Shown here piece after piece: positions 1-15,900 of a stretch of DNA of 64,000 nucleotides. The notes under the pieces were generated by a model. The model was given only the letters and a program-made list of their open reading frames with translations. It was not told where the DNA came from and made no database searches. The position numbers and the translations under genes are program-made. Location of the stretch: NCBI GenBank assembly GCA_947623455.1, contig OX392541.1:6689719-6753718 (forward strand), read 5' to 3'. This DNA is from Mimachlamys varia. Lineage: Eukaryota; Mollusca; Bivalvia; Pectinida; Pectinidae. Within the stretch, counting starts at the first letter, position 1. Each line of letters starts with the position of its first letter.

Positions 1-990
1 CATGATTAGCTAATGGGATAGAGAATAACATCCCCGGTAAAAGCCTTGGCGGCCGGAGTGGCAAATACAAAGTAACGGCTCTCGTGCTGCCTGTAACCAA
101 AAAAACAATAATAACTCTATTCAAATCGACATAATTCGATCTATTACCGACACAGATTCATATTTTTTGCTGTTACGTCGTCTGAACAACATCTATGACA
201 TGATTAGCTATGAGGGACAGGGGATAACATCCGCGGTAAAAGACTGGTACTCCGGGATGGCAAATACAAAGTTACGGCTACCGTGCAATGCTGTGGCCAA
301 ATAAACAATTACAACTCTATTCAAATCGTCATAATTCAATCTATTTTCGACATAGATTCATAGTTTTGGGTGCTACGTTATCTGAACAACATCTACCACA
401 TGAATAGCTTGTGGGACAGGGGATAACATCCCCGTTAAAGGCCTTGGCGGCCATGTTGGCAAAGTAACGGCTACTGTGCCATGCTGTAGCCAAACAAACA
501 ATTATAACTCTATTCAAATCGACATAATTCACTCAATTTTTGACACAGATTCATAATTTTTACTGCTATGTTATCTGAACAACATCTACTACATGATTAG
601 CCAGTGGGACAGGGTATAACATCCTTGGTAAAAGACTTGTACTCCGGGATGGCAAATACAAAGTAATGGCTACTTTGACATGCTGTTGCAAAAGTAACAA
701 TTATAACTCTATTCAAATCGACATAGTTCAATCTATTTTCGATACAGATTCATAGTTTTGGCTGCTACGTTATCTGAACAACATCTACCACATGAATAGC
801 TTGTGGGACAGGGGATAACATCTCCGACAAAAGCCTGGGCGGCCAGGTGGCAAATACAAAGTAACGGCTACCGTACCATGCTGTAGCCAAAAAACAATTA
901 CAACTTTATTCAAATCGACATAATTCAATCTATTTTCGACACAGATTCATAGTTTTGGCTGCTACGTTATCTGAATAATATCTACTACAT

Positions 991-3900
991 GGGTAGCTAG
1001 TCGGACAGGGGATAACATCCCCGGTAAAAGACCGAGCGGCCGTAATGGCAAATGCAAAGTAACGGCTATCGTGCCGGGCTGTAGCAAAAAAAAAACAAAT
1101 TTTTCAACACTATTCAAATCGACATAATTCAATCAGTTATCGACACAGTCTCAAAGTTTGTTTAGGCTGCTACGTTATCTGAACAACATCTACCACATGA
1201 TTAGCTAATGGGATAGAGAATAACATCCCCGGTAAAAGCCTTGGCGGCCGGAGTGGCAAATGCAAAGTAACGGCTCTCGTGCTGCCTGTAACCAAAAAAA
1301 CAATAATAACTCTATTCAAATCGACATAATTCGATCTATTACCGACACAGATTCATATTTTTTGCTGTTACGTCGTCTGAACAACATCTATGACATGATT
1401 AGCTATGGGGGACAGGGGATAACATCCGCGGTAAAAGACTGGTACTCCGGGATGGCAAATACAAAGTTACGGCTACCGTGCAATGCTGTGGCCAAATAAA
1501 CAATTATAACTCTATTCAAATCGTCATAATTCAATCTATTTTCGACACAGATTCATCGTTTCGGCTGCTACGTTATCTGAACAACATCTACTACATGATT
1601 AACTAAGGGGACTGGGAATATCAACCCCGGTAGCCTTGGCGGTCGGGGTGGCAAATACAAAGTAACGGCTATCGTGCCATGCGATAGCCAAAAAACAATT
1701 ACAACTCTATTCAAATCGACATAATTCAATCTATTTTCGACACAGATTCATAGTTTTGGCTGCTACGTTATCTGAACAACATCTACCACATGAATAGCTA
1801 GTGGGACAGGGGATAACATCCCCGGTAAAAGCCTTGGCGGCCGTGTTGGCAAATGCAAAGTAACGGCTACCGTGCTATGCTGTAGTCACAAACAATTATA
1901 ACACTATTCAAATCGCCATAATTCAATCAAATTTCGACACAGATTCATACGTTTTTTGCTGCGTTATCATAATTTGTCTGCTACGTTATTTGAACAACAT
2001 CTACTACATGATTATCAAAGGGGACATGGAAATCATCCCCGGTAAAAGCCTAGGCCTCCGGGATGGCAAATACAAAGAAACGGCTACCGTGCCATGCTGT
2101 AGCCAAATAAACAATTATAACTCTATTCAAATCGTCATAATTCAATCTATTTTCGACACAGATTCATACTTTTTCCTGCTACGTTATCTGCACAACATCT
2201 ACTACATGATTAGCCAGTGGGACAGGGTATAACATCCTTGGTAAAAGCCTGGTACTCCGGGATGGCAAATACAAAGTAATGGCTACTTTGACATGCTGTT
2301 GCAAAATTAACATTTATAACTCTATTCAAATCGACATTATTCAATCTATTTTCGACACAGATTCATAATTTTGGCTGCTACGTTATCTGAACAAACTCTA
2401 CTACATGATTAACTAAGGGGACAGGGAATATCAACCCCGGTAAAAGCCTTTGCGGCCGGGGTGGCAAATACAAAGTAACGGCTATTGTGCCATGCTGTAG
2501 TCAAAAAAACAATTACAATTCTATTCAAATCGACATAGTTCAATCTATTTTCGACATAGATTCATAGTTTTGGCTGCTACGTTATCTGAACAACATCTAC
2601 TGCATGATTAGCTAGTGGGACAGGGGATAACATCCCCGGTAAAAGACCGGGCGGCCGTAATGGCAAATGCAAATTAACGGCTATCGTGCCGGGCTGTAAC
2701 AAAAAAAAACAAATATAACACTATTCAAATAGACATAATTCAATCGGTTATCGACACAGACTCAAAGTTTGTTTAGGCTGCTACGTTATCTGAACAACAT
2801 CTACCACATGATTAGCTAATGGGATAGAGAATAACATCCCCGGTAAAAGCCTGGGCCTCCGGAGTGGCAAATACAAAGTAACGGCTCTCGTGCTGCCTGT
2901 AACCAAAAAAACAATAATAAATCTATTCAAATCGACATAATTCGATCTATTACCGACACAGATTCATATTTTTTGCTGTTACGTCGTCTGAACAACATCT
3001 ATGACATGATTAGCTATGGGGGACAGGGGATAACATCCGCGGTAAAAGACTGGTACTCCGGGATGGCAAATACAAAGTTACGGTTACCGTGCAATGCTGT
3101 GGCCAAATAAACAATTATAACTCTATTCAAATCGACATTATTCAATCTATTTTCGACACAGATTCATAATTTTGGCTGCTACGTTATCTGAACAAACTCT
3201 ACTACATGATTAACTAAGGGGACAGGGAATATCAACCTCGGTAAAAGCCTTGGCGGCCGGGGTGGCAATTACAAAGTAACGGCTATCGTGCCATGCGATA
3301 GCCAAAAAACAATTACAACTCTATTCAAATCGACATAATTCACTCAATTTTCGACACAGATTCATAGTTTTGGCTGCTACGTTATCTGAACAACATCTAC
3401 CACATGAATAGCTTGTGGGACAGGGTATAACATCCCCGGTAAAGGCCTTGGCGGCCGTGTTGGCAAAGTAACGGCTATCGTGCCATGCTGTAGCCAAAAC
3501 ACAATTACAACTCTATTCAAATCGACATAATTCAATCCATTTTCGACACAGATTCATAGTTTTGGCTGCTACGTTACCTGAATAATATCTACTACATGGG
3601 TAGCTAGTCGGACAGGGGATAACATCCCCGGTAAAAGACCGAGCGGCCGTAATGGCAAATGCAAAGTAACGGCTATCGTGCCGGGCTGTAGCAAAAAAAA
3701 AACAATTTTTTCAACACTATTCAAATCGACATAATTCAATCAGTTATCGACACAGTCTCAAAGTTTGTTTAGGCTGCTACGTTATCTGAACAACATCTAC
3801 CACATGATTAGCTAATGGGATAGAGAATAACATCCCCGGTAAAAGCCTTGGCGGCCGGAGTGGCAAATGCAAAGTAACGGCTCTCGTGCTGCCTGTAACC

Positions 3901-6900
3901 AAAAAAACAATAATAACTCTATTCAAATCGACATAATTCGATCTATTACCGACACAGATTCATATTTTTTGCTGTTACGTCGTCTGAACAACATCTATGA
4001 CATGATTAGCTATGGGGGACAGGGGATAACATCCGCGGTAAAAGACTGGTACTCCGGGATGGCAAATACAAAGTTACGGCTACCGTGCAATGCTGTGGCC
4101 AAATAAACAATTATAACTCTATTCAAATCGTCATAATTCAAACTATTTTCGACACAGATTCATCGTTTCGGCTGCTACGTTATCTGAACAACATCTACTA
4201 CATGATTAACTAAGGGGACTGGGAATATCAACCCCGGTAGCCTTGGCGGTCGGGGTGGCAAATACAAAGTAACGGCTATCGTGCCATGCGATAGCCAAAA
4301 AACAATTACAACTCTATTCAAATCGACATAATTCAATCTATTTTCGACACAGATTCATAGTTTTGGCTGCTACGTTATCTGAACAACATCTACCACATGA
4401 ATAGCTTGTGGGACAGGGTATAACATCCCCGGTAAAGGCCTTGGCGGCCGTGTTGGCAAATGCAAATTAAAGGCTACTGTGCCATGCTGTAGCCAAACAA
4501 ACAATTATACCTCTATTCAAATCGTCATAATTCAATCAAATTTGGACACAGATTCATAATTTTTGTTGCTACGTTATCTGAACAAAATCAACTACATGAT
4601 TAGCTAGTGGGACAGGGGATAACATCCCCGGTAAAAGCCTTGGCGGCCGTGTTGGCAAATGCAAAGTAACGGCTACCGTGCTATGCTGTAGTCACAAACA
4701 ATTATAACTCTATTCAAATCGCCATAATTCAATCAAATTTCGACACAGATTCATACGTTTTTTGCTGCGTTATCATAATTTGTCTGCTTCGTTATTTGAA
4801 CAACATCTACTGCATGATTATCAAAGGGGACATGGAAATCATCCCCGGTAAAAGCCTAGGCCTCCGGGATGGCAAATACAAAGAAACGGCTACCGTGCCA
4901 TGCTGTAGCCAAATAAACAATTATAACTCTATTCAAATCGTCATAATTCAATCTATTTTCGACACAGATTCATACTTTTTCCTGCTACGTTATCTGAACA
5001 ACATCTACTACATGATTAGCCAGTGGGACAGGGTATAACATCCTTGGTAAAAGCCTGGTACTCCGGGATGGCAAATACAAAGTAATGGCTACTTTGACAT
5101 GCTGTTGCAAAATTAACATTTATAACTCTATTCAAATCGACATTATTCAATCTATTTTCGACACAGATTCATAATTTTGGCTGCTACGTTATCTGAACAA
5201 CATCTACTACATGGGTAGCTAGTCGGACAGGGGATAACATCCCCGGTAAAAGACCGGGCGGCCGTGTTGGCAAATGCAAAGTAACGGCTCTCGTGCCGGC
5301 CTGTAGCCAAAAAATCAATAATAACTCTATTCAAATCGACATAATTCGATCGGTTATCGACACAGACTCAAAGTTTGTTTAGGCTGCTACGTTATCTGAA
5401 CAACATCTACCACATGATTAGCTAATGGGATAGAGAATAACATCCCCGGTAAAAGCCTGGGCCTCCGGAGTGGCAAATACAAAGTAACGGCTCTCGTGCT
5501 GCCTGTAACCAAAAAAACAATAATAACTCTATTCAAATCGACATAATTCGATCTATTACCGACACAGATTCATATTTTTTGCTGTTACGTCGTCTGAACA
5601 ACATCTATGACATGATTAGCTATGGGGGACAGGGGATAACATCCGCGGTAAAAGACTGGTACTCCGGGATGGCAAATACAAAGTTACGGTTACCGTGCAA
5701 TGCTGTGGCCAAATAAACAATTATAACTCTATTCAAATCGACATTATTCAATCTATTTTCGACACAGATTCATAATTTTGGCTGCTACGTTATCTGAACA
5801 AACTCTACTACATGATTAACTAAGGGGACAGGGAATATCAACCTCGGTAAAAGCCTTGGCGGCCGGGGTGGCAATTACAAAGTAACGGCTATCGTGCCAT
5901 GCGATAGCCAAAAAACAATTACAACTCTATTCAAATCGACATAATTCACTCAATTTTCGACACAGATTCATAGTTTTGGCTGCTACGTTATCTGAACAAC
6001 ATCTACCACATGAATAGCTTGTGGGACAGGGTATAACATCCCCGGTAAAGGCCTTGGCGGCCGTGTTGGCAAAGTAACGGCTACTGTGCCATGCTGTAGC
6101 CAAACAAACAATTATAACTCTATTCAAATCGACATAATTCACTCAATTTTTGACACAGATTCATAATTTTTACTGCTATGTTATCTGAACAACATCTACT
6201 ACATGATTAGCCAGTGGGACAGGGTATAACATCCTTGGTAAAAGACTGGTACTCCGGGATGGCAAATACAAAGTAATGGCTACTTTGACATGCTGTTGCA
6301 AAATTAACAATTATAACTCTATTCAAATCGACATTATTCAATCTATTTTCGACACAGATTCATAATTTTGGCTGCTACGTTATCTGAACAAACTCTACTA
6401 CATGATTAACTAAGGGGACAGGGAATATCAACCTCGGTAAAAACCTTGGCGGCCGGGGTGGCAAATACAAAGTAACGGCTATCGTGCCATGCTGTAGCCA
6501 AAACACAATTACAACTCTATTCAAATCGACATAATTCAATCCATTTTCGACACAGATTCATAGTTTTGGCTGCTACGTTATCTGAATAATATCTACTACA
6601 TGGGTAGCTAGTCGGACAGGGGATAACATCCCCGGTAAAAGACCGAGCGGCCGTAATGGCAAATGCAAAGTAACGGCTATCGTGCCGGGCTGTAGCAAAA
6701 AAAAAACAATTTTTTCAACACTATTCAAATCGACATAATTCAATCAGTTATCGACGAAGTCTCAAAGTTTGTTTTGGCTGCTACGTTATCTGAACAACAT
6801 CTACCACATGATTAGCTAATGGGATAGAGAATAACATCCCCGGTAAAAGCCTTGGCGGCCGGAGTGGCAAATACAAAGTAACGGCTCTCGTGCTGCCTGT

Positions 6901-9900
6901 AACCAAAAAAACAATAATAACTCTATTCAAATCGACATAATTCGATCTATTACCGACACAGATTCATATTTTTTGCTGTTACGTCGTCTGAACAACATCT
7001 ATGACATGATTAGCTATGGGGGACAGGGGATAACATCCGCGGTAAAAGACTGGTACTCCGGGATGGCAAATACAAAGTTACGGCTACCGTGCAATGCTGT
7101 GGCCAAATAAACAATTACAACTCTATTCAAATCGTCATAATTCAATCTATTTTCGACATAGATTCATAGTTTTGGGTGCTACGTTATCTGAACAACATCT
7201 ACCACATGAATAGCTTGTGGGACAGGGGATAACATCCCCGTTAAAGGCCTTGGCGGCCGTGTTGCCAAAGTAACGGCTACTGTGCCATGCTGTGGCCAAA
7301 TAAACAATTACAACTCTATTCAAATCGTCATAATTCAATCTATTTTCGACACAGATTCATCGTTTCGGCTGCTACGTTATCTGAACAACATCTACTACAT
7401 GATTAACTAAGGGGACTGGGAATATCAACCCCGGTAGCCTTGGCGGTCGGGGTGGCAAATACAAAGTAACGGCTATCGTGCCATGCGATAGCCAAAAAAC
7501 AATTACAACTCTATTCAAATCGACATAATTCAATCTATTTTCGACACAGATTCATAGTTTTGGCTGCTACGTTATCTGAACAACATCTACCACATGAATA
7601 GCTTGTGGGACAGGGTATAACATCCCCGGTAAAGGCCTTGGCGGCCGTGTTGGCAAATGCAAATTAAAGGCTACTGTGCCATGCTGTAGCCAAACAAACA
7701 ATTATACCTCTATTCAAATCGTCATAATTCAATCAAATTTGGACACAGATTCATAATTTTTGTTGCTACGTTATCTGAACAAAATCAACTACATGATTAG
7801 CTAGTGGGACAGGGGATAACATCCCCGGTAAAAGCCTTGGCGGCCGTGTTGGCAAATGCAAAGTAACGGCTACCGTGCTATGCTGTAGTCACAAACAATT
7901 ATAACTCTATTCAAATCGCCATAATTCAATCAAATTTCGACACAGATTCATACGTTTTTTGCTGCGTTATCATAATTTGTCTGCTACGTTATTTGAACAA
8001 CATCTACTACATGATTATCAAAGGGGACATGGAAATCATCCCCGGTAAAAGCCTAGGCCTCCGGGATGGCAAATACAAAGAAACGGCTACCGTGCCATGC
8101 TGTAGCCAAATAAACAATTATAACTCTATTCAAATCGTCATAATTCAATCTATTTTCGACACAGATTCATACTTTTTCCTGCTACGTTATCTGAACAACA
8201 TCTACTACATGATTAGCCAGTGGGACAGGGTATAACATCCTTGGTAAAAGCCTGGTACTCCGGGATGGCAAATACAAAGTAATGGCTACTTTGACATGCT
8301 GTTGCAAAATTAACATTTATAACTCTATTCAAATCGACATTATTCAATCTATTTTCGACACAGATTCATAATTTTGGCTGCTACGTTATCTGAACAAACT
8401 CTACTACATGATTAACTAAGGGGACAGGGAATATCAACCCCGGTAAAAGCCTTTGCGGCCGGGGTGGCAAATACAAAGTAACGGCTATTGTGCCATGCTG
8501 TAGTCAAAAAAACAATTACAATTCTATTCAAATCGACATAGTTCAATCTATTTTCGACATAGATTCATAGTTTTGGCTGCTACGTTATCTGAACAACATC
8601 TACTGCATGATTAGCTAGTGGGACAGGGGATAACATCCCCGGTAAAAGACCGGGCGGCCGTAATGGCAAATGCAAATTAACGGCTATCGTGCCCGGCTGT
8701 AACAAAAAAAAACAAATATAACACTATTCAAATAGACATAATTCAATCGGTTATCGACACAGACTCAAAGTTTGTTTAGGCTGCTACGTTATCTGAACAA
8801 CATCTACCACATGATTAGCTAATGGGATAGAGAATAACATCCCCGGTAAAAGCCTGGGCCTCCGGAGTGGCAAATACAAAGTAACGGCTCTCGTGCTGCC
8901 TGTAACCAAAAAAACAATAATAACTCTATTCAAATCGACATAATTCGATCTATTACCGACACAGATTCATATTTTTTGCTGTTACGTCGTCTGAACAACA
9001 TCTATGACATGATTAGCTATGGGGGACAGGGGATAACATCCGCGGTAAAAGACTGGTACTCCGGGATGGCAAATACAAAGTTACGGTTACCGTGCAATGC
9101 TGTGGCCAAATAAACAATTATAACTCTATTCAAATCGACATTATTCAATCTATTTTCGACACAGATTCATAATTTTGGCTGCTACGTTATCTGAACAAAC
9201 TCTACTACATGATTAACTAAGGGGACAGGGAATATCAACCTCGGTAAAAGCCTTGGCGGCCGGGGTGGCAATTACAAAGTAACGGCTATCGTGCCATGCG
9301 ATAGCCAAAAAACAATTACAACTCTATTCAAATCGACATAATTCACTCAATTTTCGACACAGATTCATAGTTTTGGCTGCTACGTTATCTGAACAACATC
9401 TACCACATGAATAGCTTGTGGGACAGGGTATAACATCCCCGGTAAAGGCCTTGGCGGCCGTGTTGGCAAAGTAACGGCTACTGTGCCATGCTGTAGCCAA
9501 ACAAACAATTATAACTCTATTCAAATCGTCATAATTCACTCAATTTTTGACACAGATTCATAATTTTTACTGCTATGTTATCTGAACAACATCTACTACA
9601 TGATTAGCCAGTGGGACAGGGTATAACATCCTTGGTAAAAGCCTGGTACTCCGGGATGGCAAATACAAAGTAATGGCTACTTTGACATGCTGTTGCAAAA
9701 TTAACAATTATAACTCTATTCAAATCGACATTATTCAATCTATTTTCGACACAGATTCATAATTTTGGCTGCTACGTTATCTGAACAAACTCTACTACAT
9801 GATTAACTAAGGGGACAGGGAATATCAACCTCGGTAAAAGCCTTGGCGGCCGGGGTGGCAATTACAAAGTAACGGCTATCGTGCCATGCGATAGCCAAAA

Positions 9901-12900
9901 AACAATTACAACTCTATTCAAATCGACATAATTCACTCAATTTTCGACACAGATTCATAGTTTTGGCTGCTACGTTATCTGAACAACATCTACCACATGA
10001 ATAGCTTGTGGGACAGGGTATAACATCCCCGGTAAAGGCCTTGGCGGCCGTGTTGGCAAAGTAACGGCTATCGTGCCATGCTGTAGCCAAAACACAATTA
10101 CAACTCTATTCAAATCGACATAATTCAATCCATTTTCGACACAGATTCATAGTTTTGGCTGCTACGTTACCTGAATAATATCTACTACATGGGTAGCTAG
10201 TCGGACAGGGGATAACATCCCCGGTAAAAGACCGAGCGGCCGTAATGGCAAATGCAAAGTAACGGCTATCGTGCCGGGCTGTAGCAAAAAAAAAAAAAAT
10301 TTTTCAACACTATTCAAATCGACATAATTCAATCAGTTATCGACACAGTCTCAAAGTTTGTTTAGGCTGCTACGTTATCTGAACAACATCTACCACATGA
10401 TTAGCTAATGGGATAGAGAATAACATCCCCGGTAAAAGCCTTGGCGGCCGGAGTGGCAAATGCAAAGTAACGGCTCTCGTGCTGCCTGTAACCAAAAAAA
10501 CAATAATAACTCTATTCAAATCGACATAATTCGATCTATTACCGACACAGATTCATATTTTTTGCTGTTACGTCGTCTGAACAACATCTATGACATGATT
10601 AGCTATGGGGGACAGGGGATAACATCCGAGGTAAAAGACTGGTACTCCGGGATGGCAAATACAAAGTTACGGTTACCGTGCAATGCTGTGGCCAAATAAA
10701 CAATTATAACTCTATTCAAATCGTCATAATTCAATCTATTTTCGACACAGATTCATCGTTTCGGCTGCTACGTTATCTGAACAACATCTACTACATGATT
10801 AACTAAGGGGACTGGGAATATCAACCCCGGTAGCCTTGGCGGTCGGGGTGGCAAATACAAAGTAACGGCTATCGTGCCATGCGATAGCCAAAAAACAATT
10901 ACAACTCTATTCAAATCGACATAATTCAATCTATTTTCGACACAGATTCATAGTTTTGGCTGCTACGTTATCTGAACAACATCTACCACATGAATAGCTT
11001 GTGGGACAGGGTATAACATCCCCGGTAAAGGCCTTGGCGGCCGTGTTGGCAAATGCAAATTAAAGGCTACTGTGCCATGCTGTAGCCAAACAAACAATTA
11101 TACCTCTATTCAAATCGTCATAATTCAATCAAATTTGGACACAGATTCATAATTTTTGTTGCTACGTTATCTGAACAAAATCAACTACATGATTAGCTAG
11201 TGGGACAGGGGATAACATCCCCGGTAAAAGCCTTGGCGGCCGTGTTGGCAAATGCAAAGTAACGGCTACCGTGCTATGCTGTAGTCACAAACAATTATAA
11301 CTCTATTCAAATCGCCATAATTCAATCAAATTTCGACACAGATTCATACGTTTTTTGCTGCGTTATCATAATTTGTCTGCTACGTTATTTGAACAACATC
11401 TACTGCATGATTATCAAAGGGGACATGGAAATCATCCCCGGTAAAAGCCTAGGCCTCCGGGATGGCAAATACAAAGAAACGGCTACCGTGCCATGCTGTA
11501 GCCAAATAAACAATTATAACTCTATTCAAATCGTCATAATTCAATCTATTTTCGACACAGATTCATACTTTTTCCTGCTACGTTATCTGAACAACATCTA
11601 CTACATGATTAGCCAGTGGGACAGGGTATAACATCCTTGGTAAAAGCCTGGTACTCCGGGATGGCAAATACAAAGTAATGGCTACTTTGACATGCTGTTG
11701 CAAAATTAACATTTATAACTCTATTCAAATCGACATTATTCAATCTATTTTCGATACAGATTCATAATTTTGGCTGCTACGTTATCTGAACAAACTCTAC
11801 TACATGATTAACTAAGGGGACAGGGAATATCAACCCCGGTAAAAGCCTTTGCGGCCGGGGTGGCAAATACAAAGTAACGGCTATTGTGCCATGCTGTAGT
11901 CAAAAAAACAATTACAATTCTATTCAAATCGACATAGTTCAATCTATTTTCGACATAGATTCATAGTTTTGGCTGCTACGTTATCTGAACAACATCTACT
12001 GCATGATTAGCTAGTGGGACAGGGGATAACATCCCCGGTAAAAGACCGGGCGGCCGTAATGGCAAATGCAAATTAACGGCTATCGTGCCCGGCTGTAACA
12101 AAAAAAAACAAATATAACACTATTCAAATAGACATAATTCAATCGGTTATCGACACAGACTCAAAGTTTGTTTAGGCTGCTACGTTATCTGAACAACATC
12201 TACCACATGATTAGCTAATGGGATAGAGAATAACATCCCCGGTAAAAGCCTGGGCCTCCGGAGTGGCAAATACAAAGTAACGGCTCTCGTGCTGCCTGTA
12301 ACCAAAAAAACAATAATAACTCTATTCAAATCGACATAATTCGATCTATTACCGACACAGATTCATATTTTTTGCTGTTACGTCGTCTGAACAACATCTA
12401 TGACATGATTAGCTATGGGGGACAGGGGATAACATCCGCGGTAAAAGACTGGTACTCCGGGATGGCAAATACAAAGTTACGGTTACCGTGCAATGCTGTG
12501 GCCAAATAAACAATTATAACTCTATTCAAATCGACATTATTCAATCTATTTTCGACACAGATTCATAATTTTGGCTGCTACGTTATCTGAACAAACTCTA
12601 CTACATGATTAACTAAGGGGACAGGGAATATCAACCTCGGTAAAAGCCTTGGCGGCCGGGGTGGCAATTACAAAGTAACGGCTATCGTGCCATGCGATAG
12701 CCAAAAAACAATTACAACTCTATTCAAATCGACATAATTCACTCAATTTTCGACACAGATTCATAGTTTTGGCTGCTACGTTATCTGAACAACATCTACC
12801 ACATGAATAGCTTGTGGGACAGGGTATAACATCCCCGGTAAAGGCCTTGGCGGCCGTGTTGGCAAAGTAACGGCTACTGTGCCATGCTGTAGCCAAACAA

Positions 12901-15900
12901 ACAATTATAACTCTATTCAAATCGACATAATTCACTCAATTTTTGACACAGATTCATAATTTTTACTGCTATGTTATCTGAACAACATCTACTACATGAT
13001 TAGCCAGTGGGACAGGGTATAACATCCTTGGTAAAAGACTGGTACTCCGGGATGGCAAATTCAAAGTAATGGCTACTTTGACATGCTGTTGCAAAATTAA
13101 CAATTATAACTCTATTCAAATCGACATTATTCAATCTATTTTCGACACAGATTCATAATTTTGGCTGCTACGTTATCTGAACAAACTCTACTACATGATT
13201 AACTAAGGGGACAGGGAATATCAACCTCGGTAAAAACCTTGGCGGCCGGGGTGGCAAATACAAAGTAACGGCTATCGTGCCATGCTGTAGCCAAAACACA
13301 ATTACAACTCTATTCAAATCGACATAATTCAATCCATTTTCGACACAGATTCATAGTTTTGGCTGCTACGTTATCTGAATAATATCTACTACATGGGTAG
13401 CTAGTCGGACAGGGAATAACATCCCCGGTAAAAGACCGAGCGGCCGTAATGGCAAATGCAAAGTAACGGCTCTCGTGCCGGGCTGTAGCAAAAAAAAAAC
13501 AATTTTTTCAACACTATTCAAATCGACATAATTCAATCAGTTATCGACACAGTCTCAAAGTTTGTTTAGGCTGCTACGTTATCTGAACAACATCTACCAC
13601 ATGATTAGCTAATGGGATAGAGAATAACATCCCCGGTAAAAGCCTTGGCGGCCGGAGTGGCAAATGCAAAGTAACGGCTCTCGTGCTGCCTGTAACCAAA
13701 AAAACAATAATAACTCTATTCAAATCGACATAATTCGATCTATTACCGACACAGATTCATATTTTTTGCTGTTACGTCGTCTGAACAACATCTATGACAT
13801 GATTAGCTATGGGGGACAGGGGATAACATCCGCGGTAAAAGACTGGTACTCCGGGATGGCAAATACAAAGTTACGGTTACCGTGCAATGCTGTGGCCAAA
13901 TAAACAATTATAACTCTATTCAAATCGTCATAATTCAATCTATTTTCGACACAGATTCATCGTTTCGGCTGCTACGTTATCTGAACAACATCTACTACAT
14001 GATTAACTAAGGGGACTGGGAATATCAACCCCGGTAGCCTTGGCGGTCGGGGTGGCAAATACAAAGTAACGGCTATCGTGCCATGCGATAGCCAAAAAAC
14101 AATTACAACTCTATTCAAATCGACATAATTCAATCTATTTTCGACACAGATTCATAGTTTTGGCTGCTACGTTATCTGAACAACATCTACCACATGAATA
14201 GCTTGTGGGACAGGGTATAACATCCCCGGTAAAGGCCTTGGCGGCCGTGTTGGCAAATGCAAATTAAAGGCTACTGTGCCATGCTGTAGCCAAACAAACA
14301 ATTATACCTCTATTCAAATCGTCATAATTCAATCAAATTTGGACACAGATTCATAATTTTTGTTGCTACGTTATCTGAACAAAATCAACTACATGATTAG
14401 CTAGTGGGACAGGGGATAACATCCCCGGTAAAAGCCTTGGCGGCCGTGTTGGCAAATGCAAAGTAACGGCTACCGTGCTATGCTGTAGTCACAAACAATT
14501 ATAACTCTATTCAAATCGCCATAATTCAATCAAATTTCGACACAGATTCATACGTTTTTTGCTGCGTTATCATAATTTGTCTGCTACGTTATTTGAACAA
14601 CATCTACTACATGATTATCAAAGGGGACATGGAAATCATCCCCGGTAAAAGCCTAGGCCTCCGGGATGGCAAATACAAAGAAACGGCTACCGTGCCATGC
14701 TGTAGCCAAATAAACAATTATAACTCTATTCAAATCGTCATAATTCAATCTATTTTCGACACAGATTCATACTTTTTCCTGCTACGTTATCTGAACAACA
14801 TCTACTACATGATTAGCCAGTGGGACAGGGTATAACATCCTTGGTAAAAGCCTGGTACTCCGGGATGGCAAATACAAAGTAATGGCTACTTTGACATGCT
14901 GTTGCAAAATTAACATTTATAACTCTATTCAAATCGACATTATTCAATCTATTTTCGACACAGATTCATAATTTTGGCTGCTACGTTATCTGAACAAACT
15001 CTACTACATGATTAACTAAGGGGACAGGGAATATCAACCCCGGTAAAAGCCTTTGCGGCCGGGGTGGCAAATACAAAGTAACGGCTATTGTGCCATGCTG
15101 TAGTCAAAAAAACAATTACAATTCTATTCAAATCGACATAGTTCAATCTATTTTCGACATAGATTCATAGTTTTGGCTGCTACGTTATCTGAACAACATC
15201 TACTGCATGATTAGCTGGTGGGACAGGGGATAACATCCCCGGTAAAAGACCGGGCGGCCGTAATGGCAAATGCAAATTAACGGCTATCGTGCCCGGCTGT
15301 AACAAAAAAAAACAAATATAACACTATTCAAATAGACATAATTCAATCGGTTATCGACACAGACTCAAAGTTTGTTTAGGCTGCTACGTTATCTGAACAA
15401 CATCTACCACATGATTAGCTAATGGGATAGAGAATAACATCCCCGGTAAAAGCCTGGGCCTCCGGAGTGGCAAATACAAAGTAACGGCTCTCGTGCTGCC
15501 TGTAACCAAAAAAACAATAATAACTCTATTCAAATCGACATAATTCGATCTATTACCGACACAGATTCATATTTTTTGCTGTTACGTCGTCTGAACAACA
15601 TCTATGACATGATTAGCTATGGGGGACAGGGGATAACATCCGCGGTAAAAACCTTGGCGGCCGGGGTGGCAAATACAAAGTAACGGCTATCGTGCCATGC
15701 TGTGGCCAAAACACAATTACAACTCTATTCAAATCGACATAATTCAATCCATTTTCGACACAGATTCATAGTTTTGGCTGCTACGTTATCTGAATAATAT
15801 CTACTACATGGGTAGCTAGTCGGACAGGGGATAACATCCCCGGTAAAAGACCGAGCGGCCGTAATGGCAAATGCAAAGTAACGGCTATCGTGCCGGGCTG

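Noticed and set aside
1260..1499. Repeated 79-codon frame (MQSNGSRAACNQ...) seen at six places
   Set aside because: It follows the satellite monomer exactly, recurs only because the HOR block recurs, and shows no domain.
341..9539. Minus-strand frames with repeated CPTSYSCGRCCSDNVA peptides suggesting a Cys-rich protein
   Set aside because: Each is a reverse read of one satellite monomer, and frames break at neighbouring monomers. The Cys pattern is a by-product of the GGGACAGGGG and GCTGCTACG blocks.
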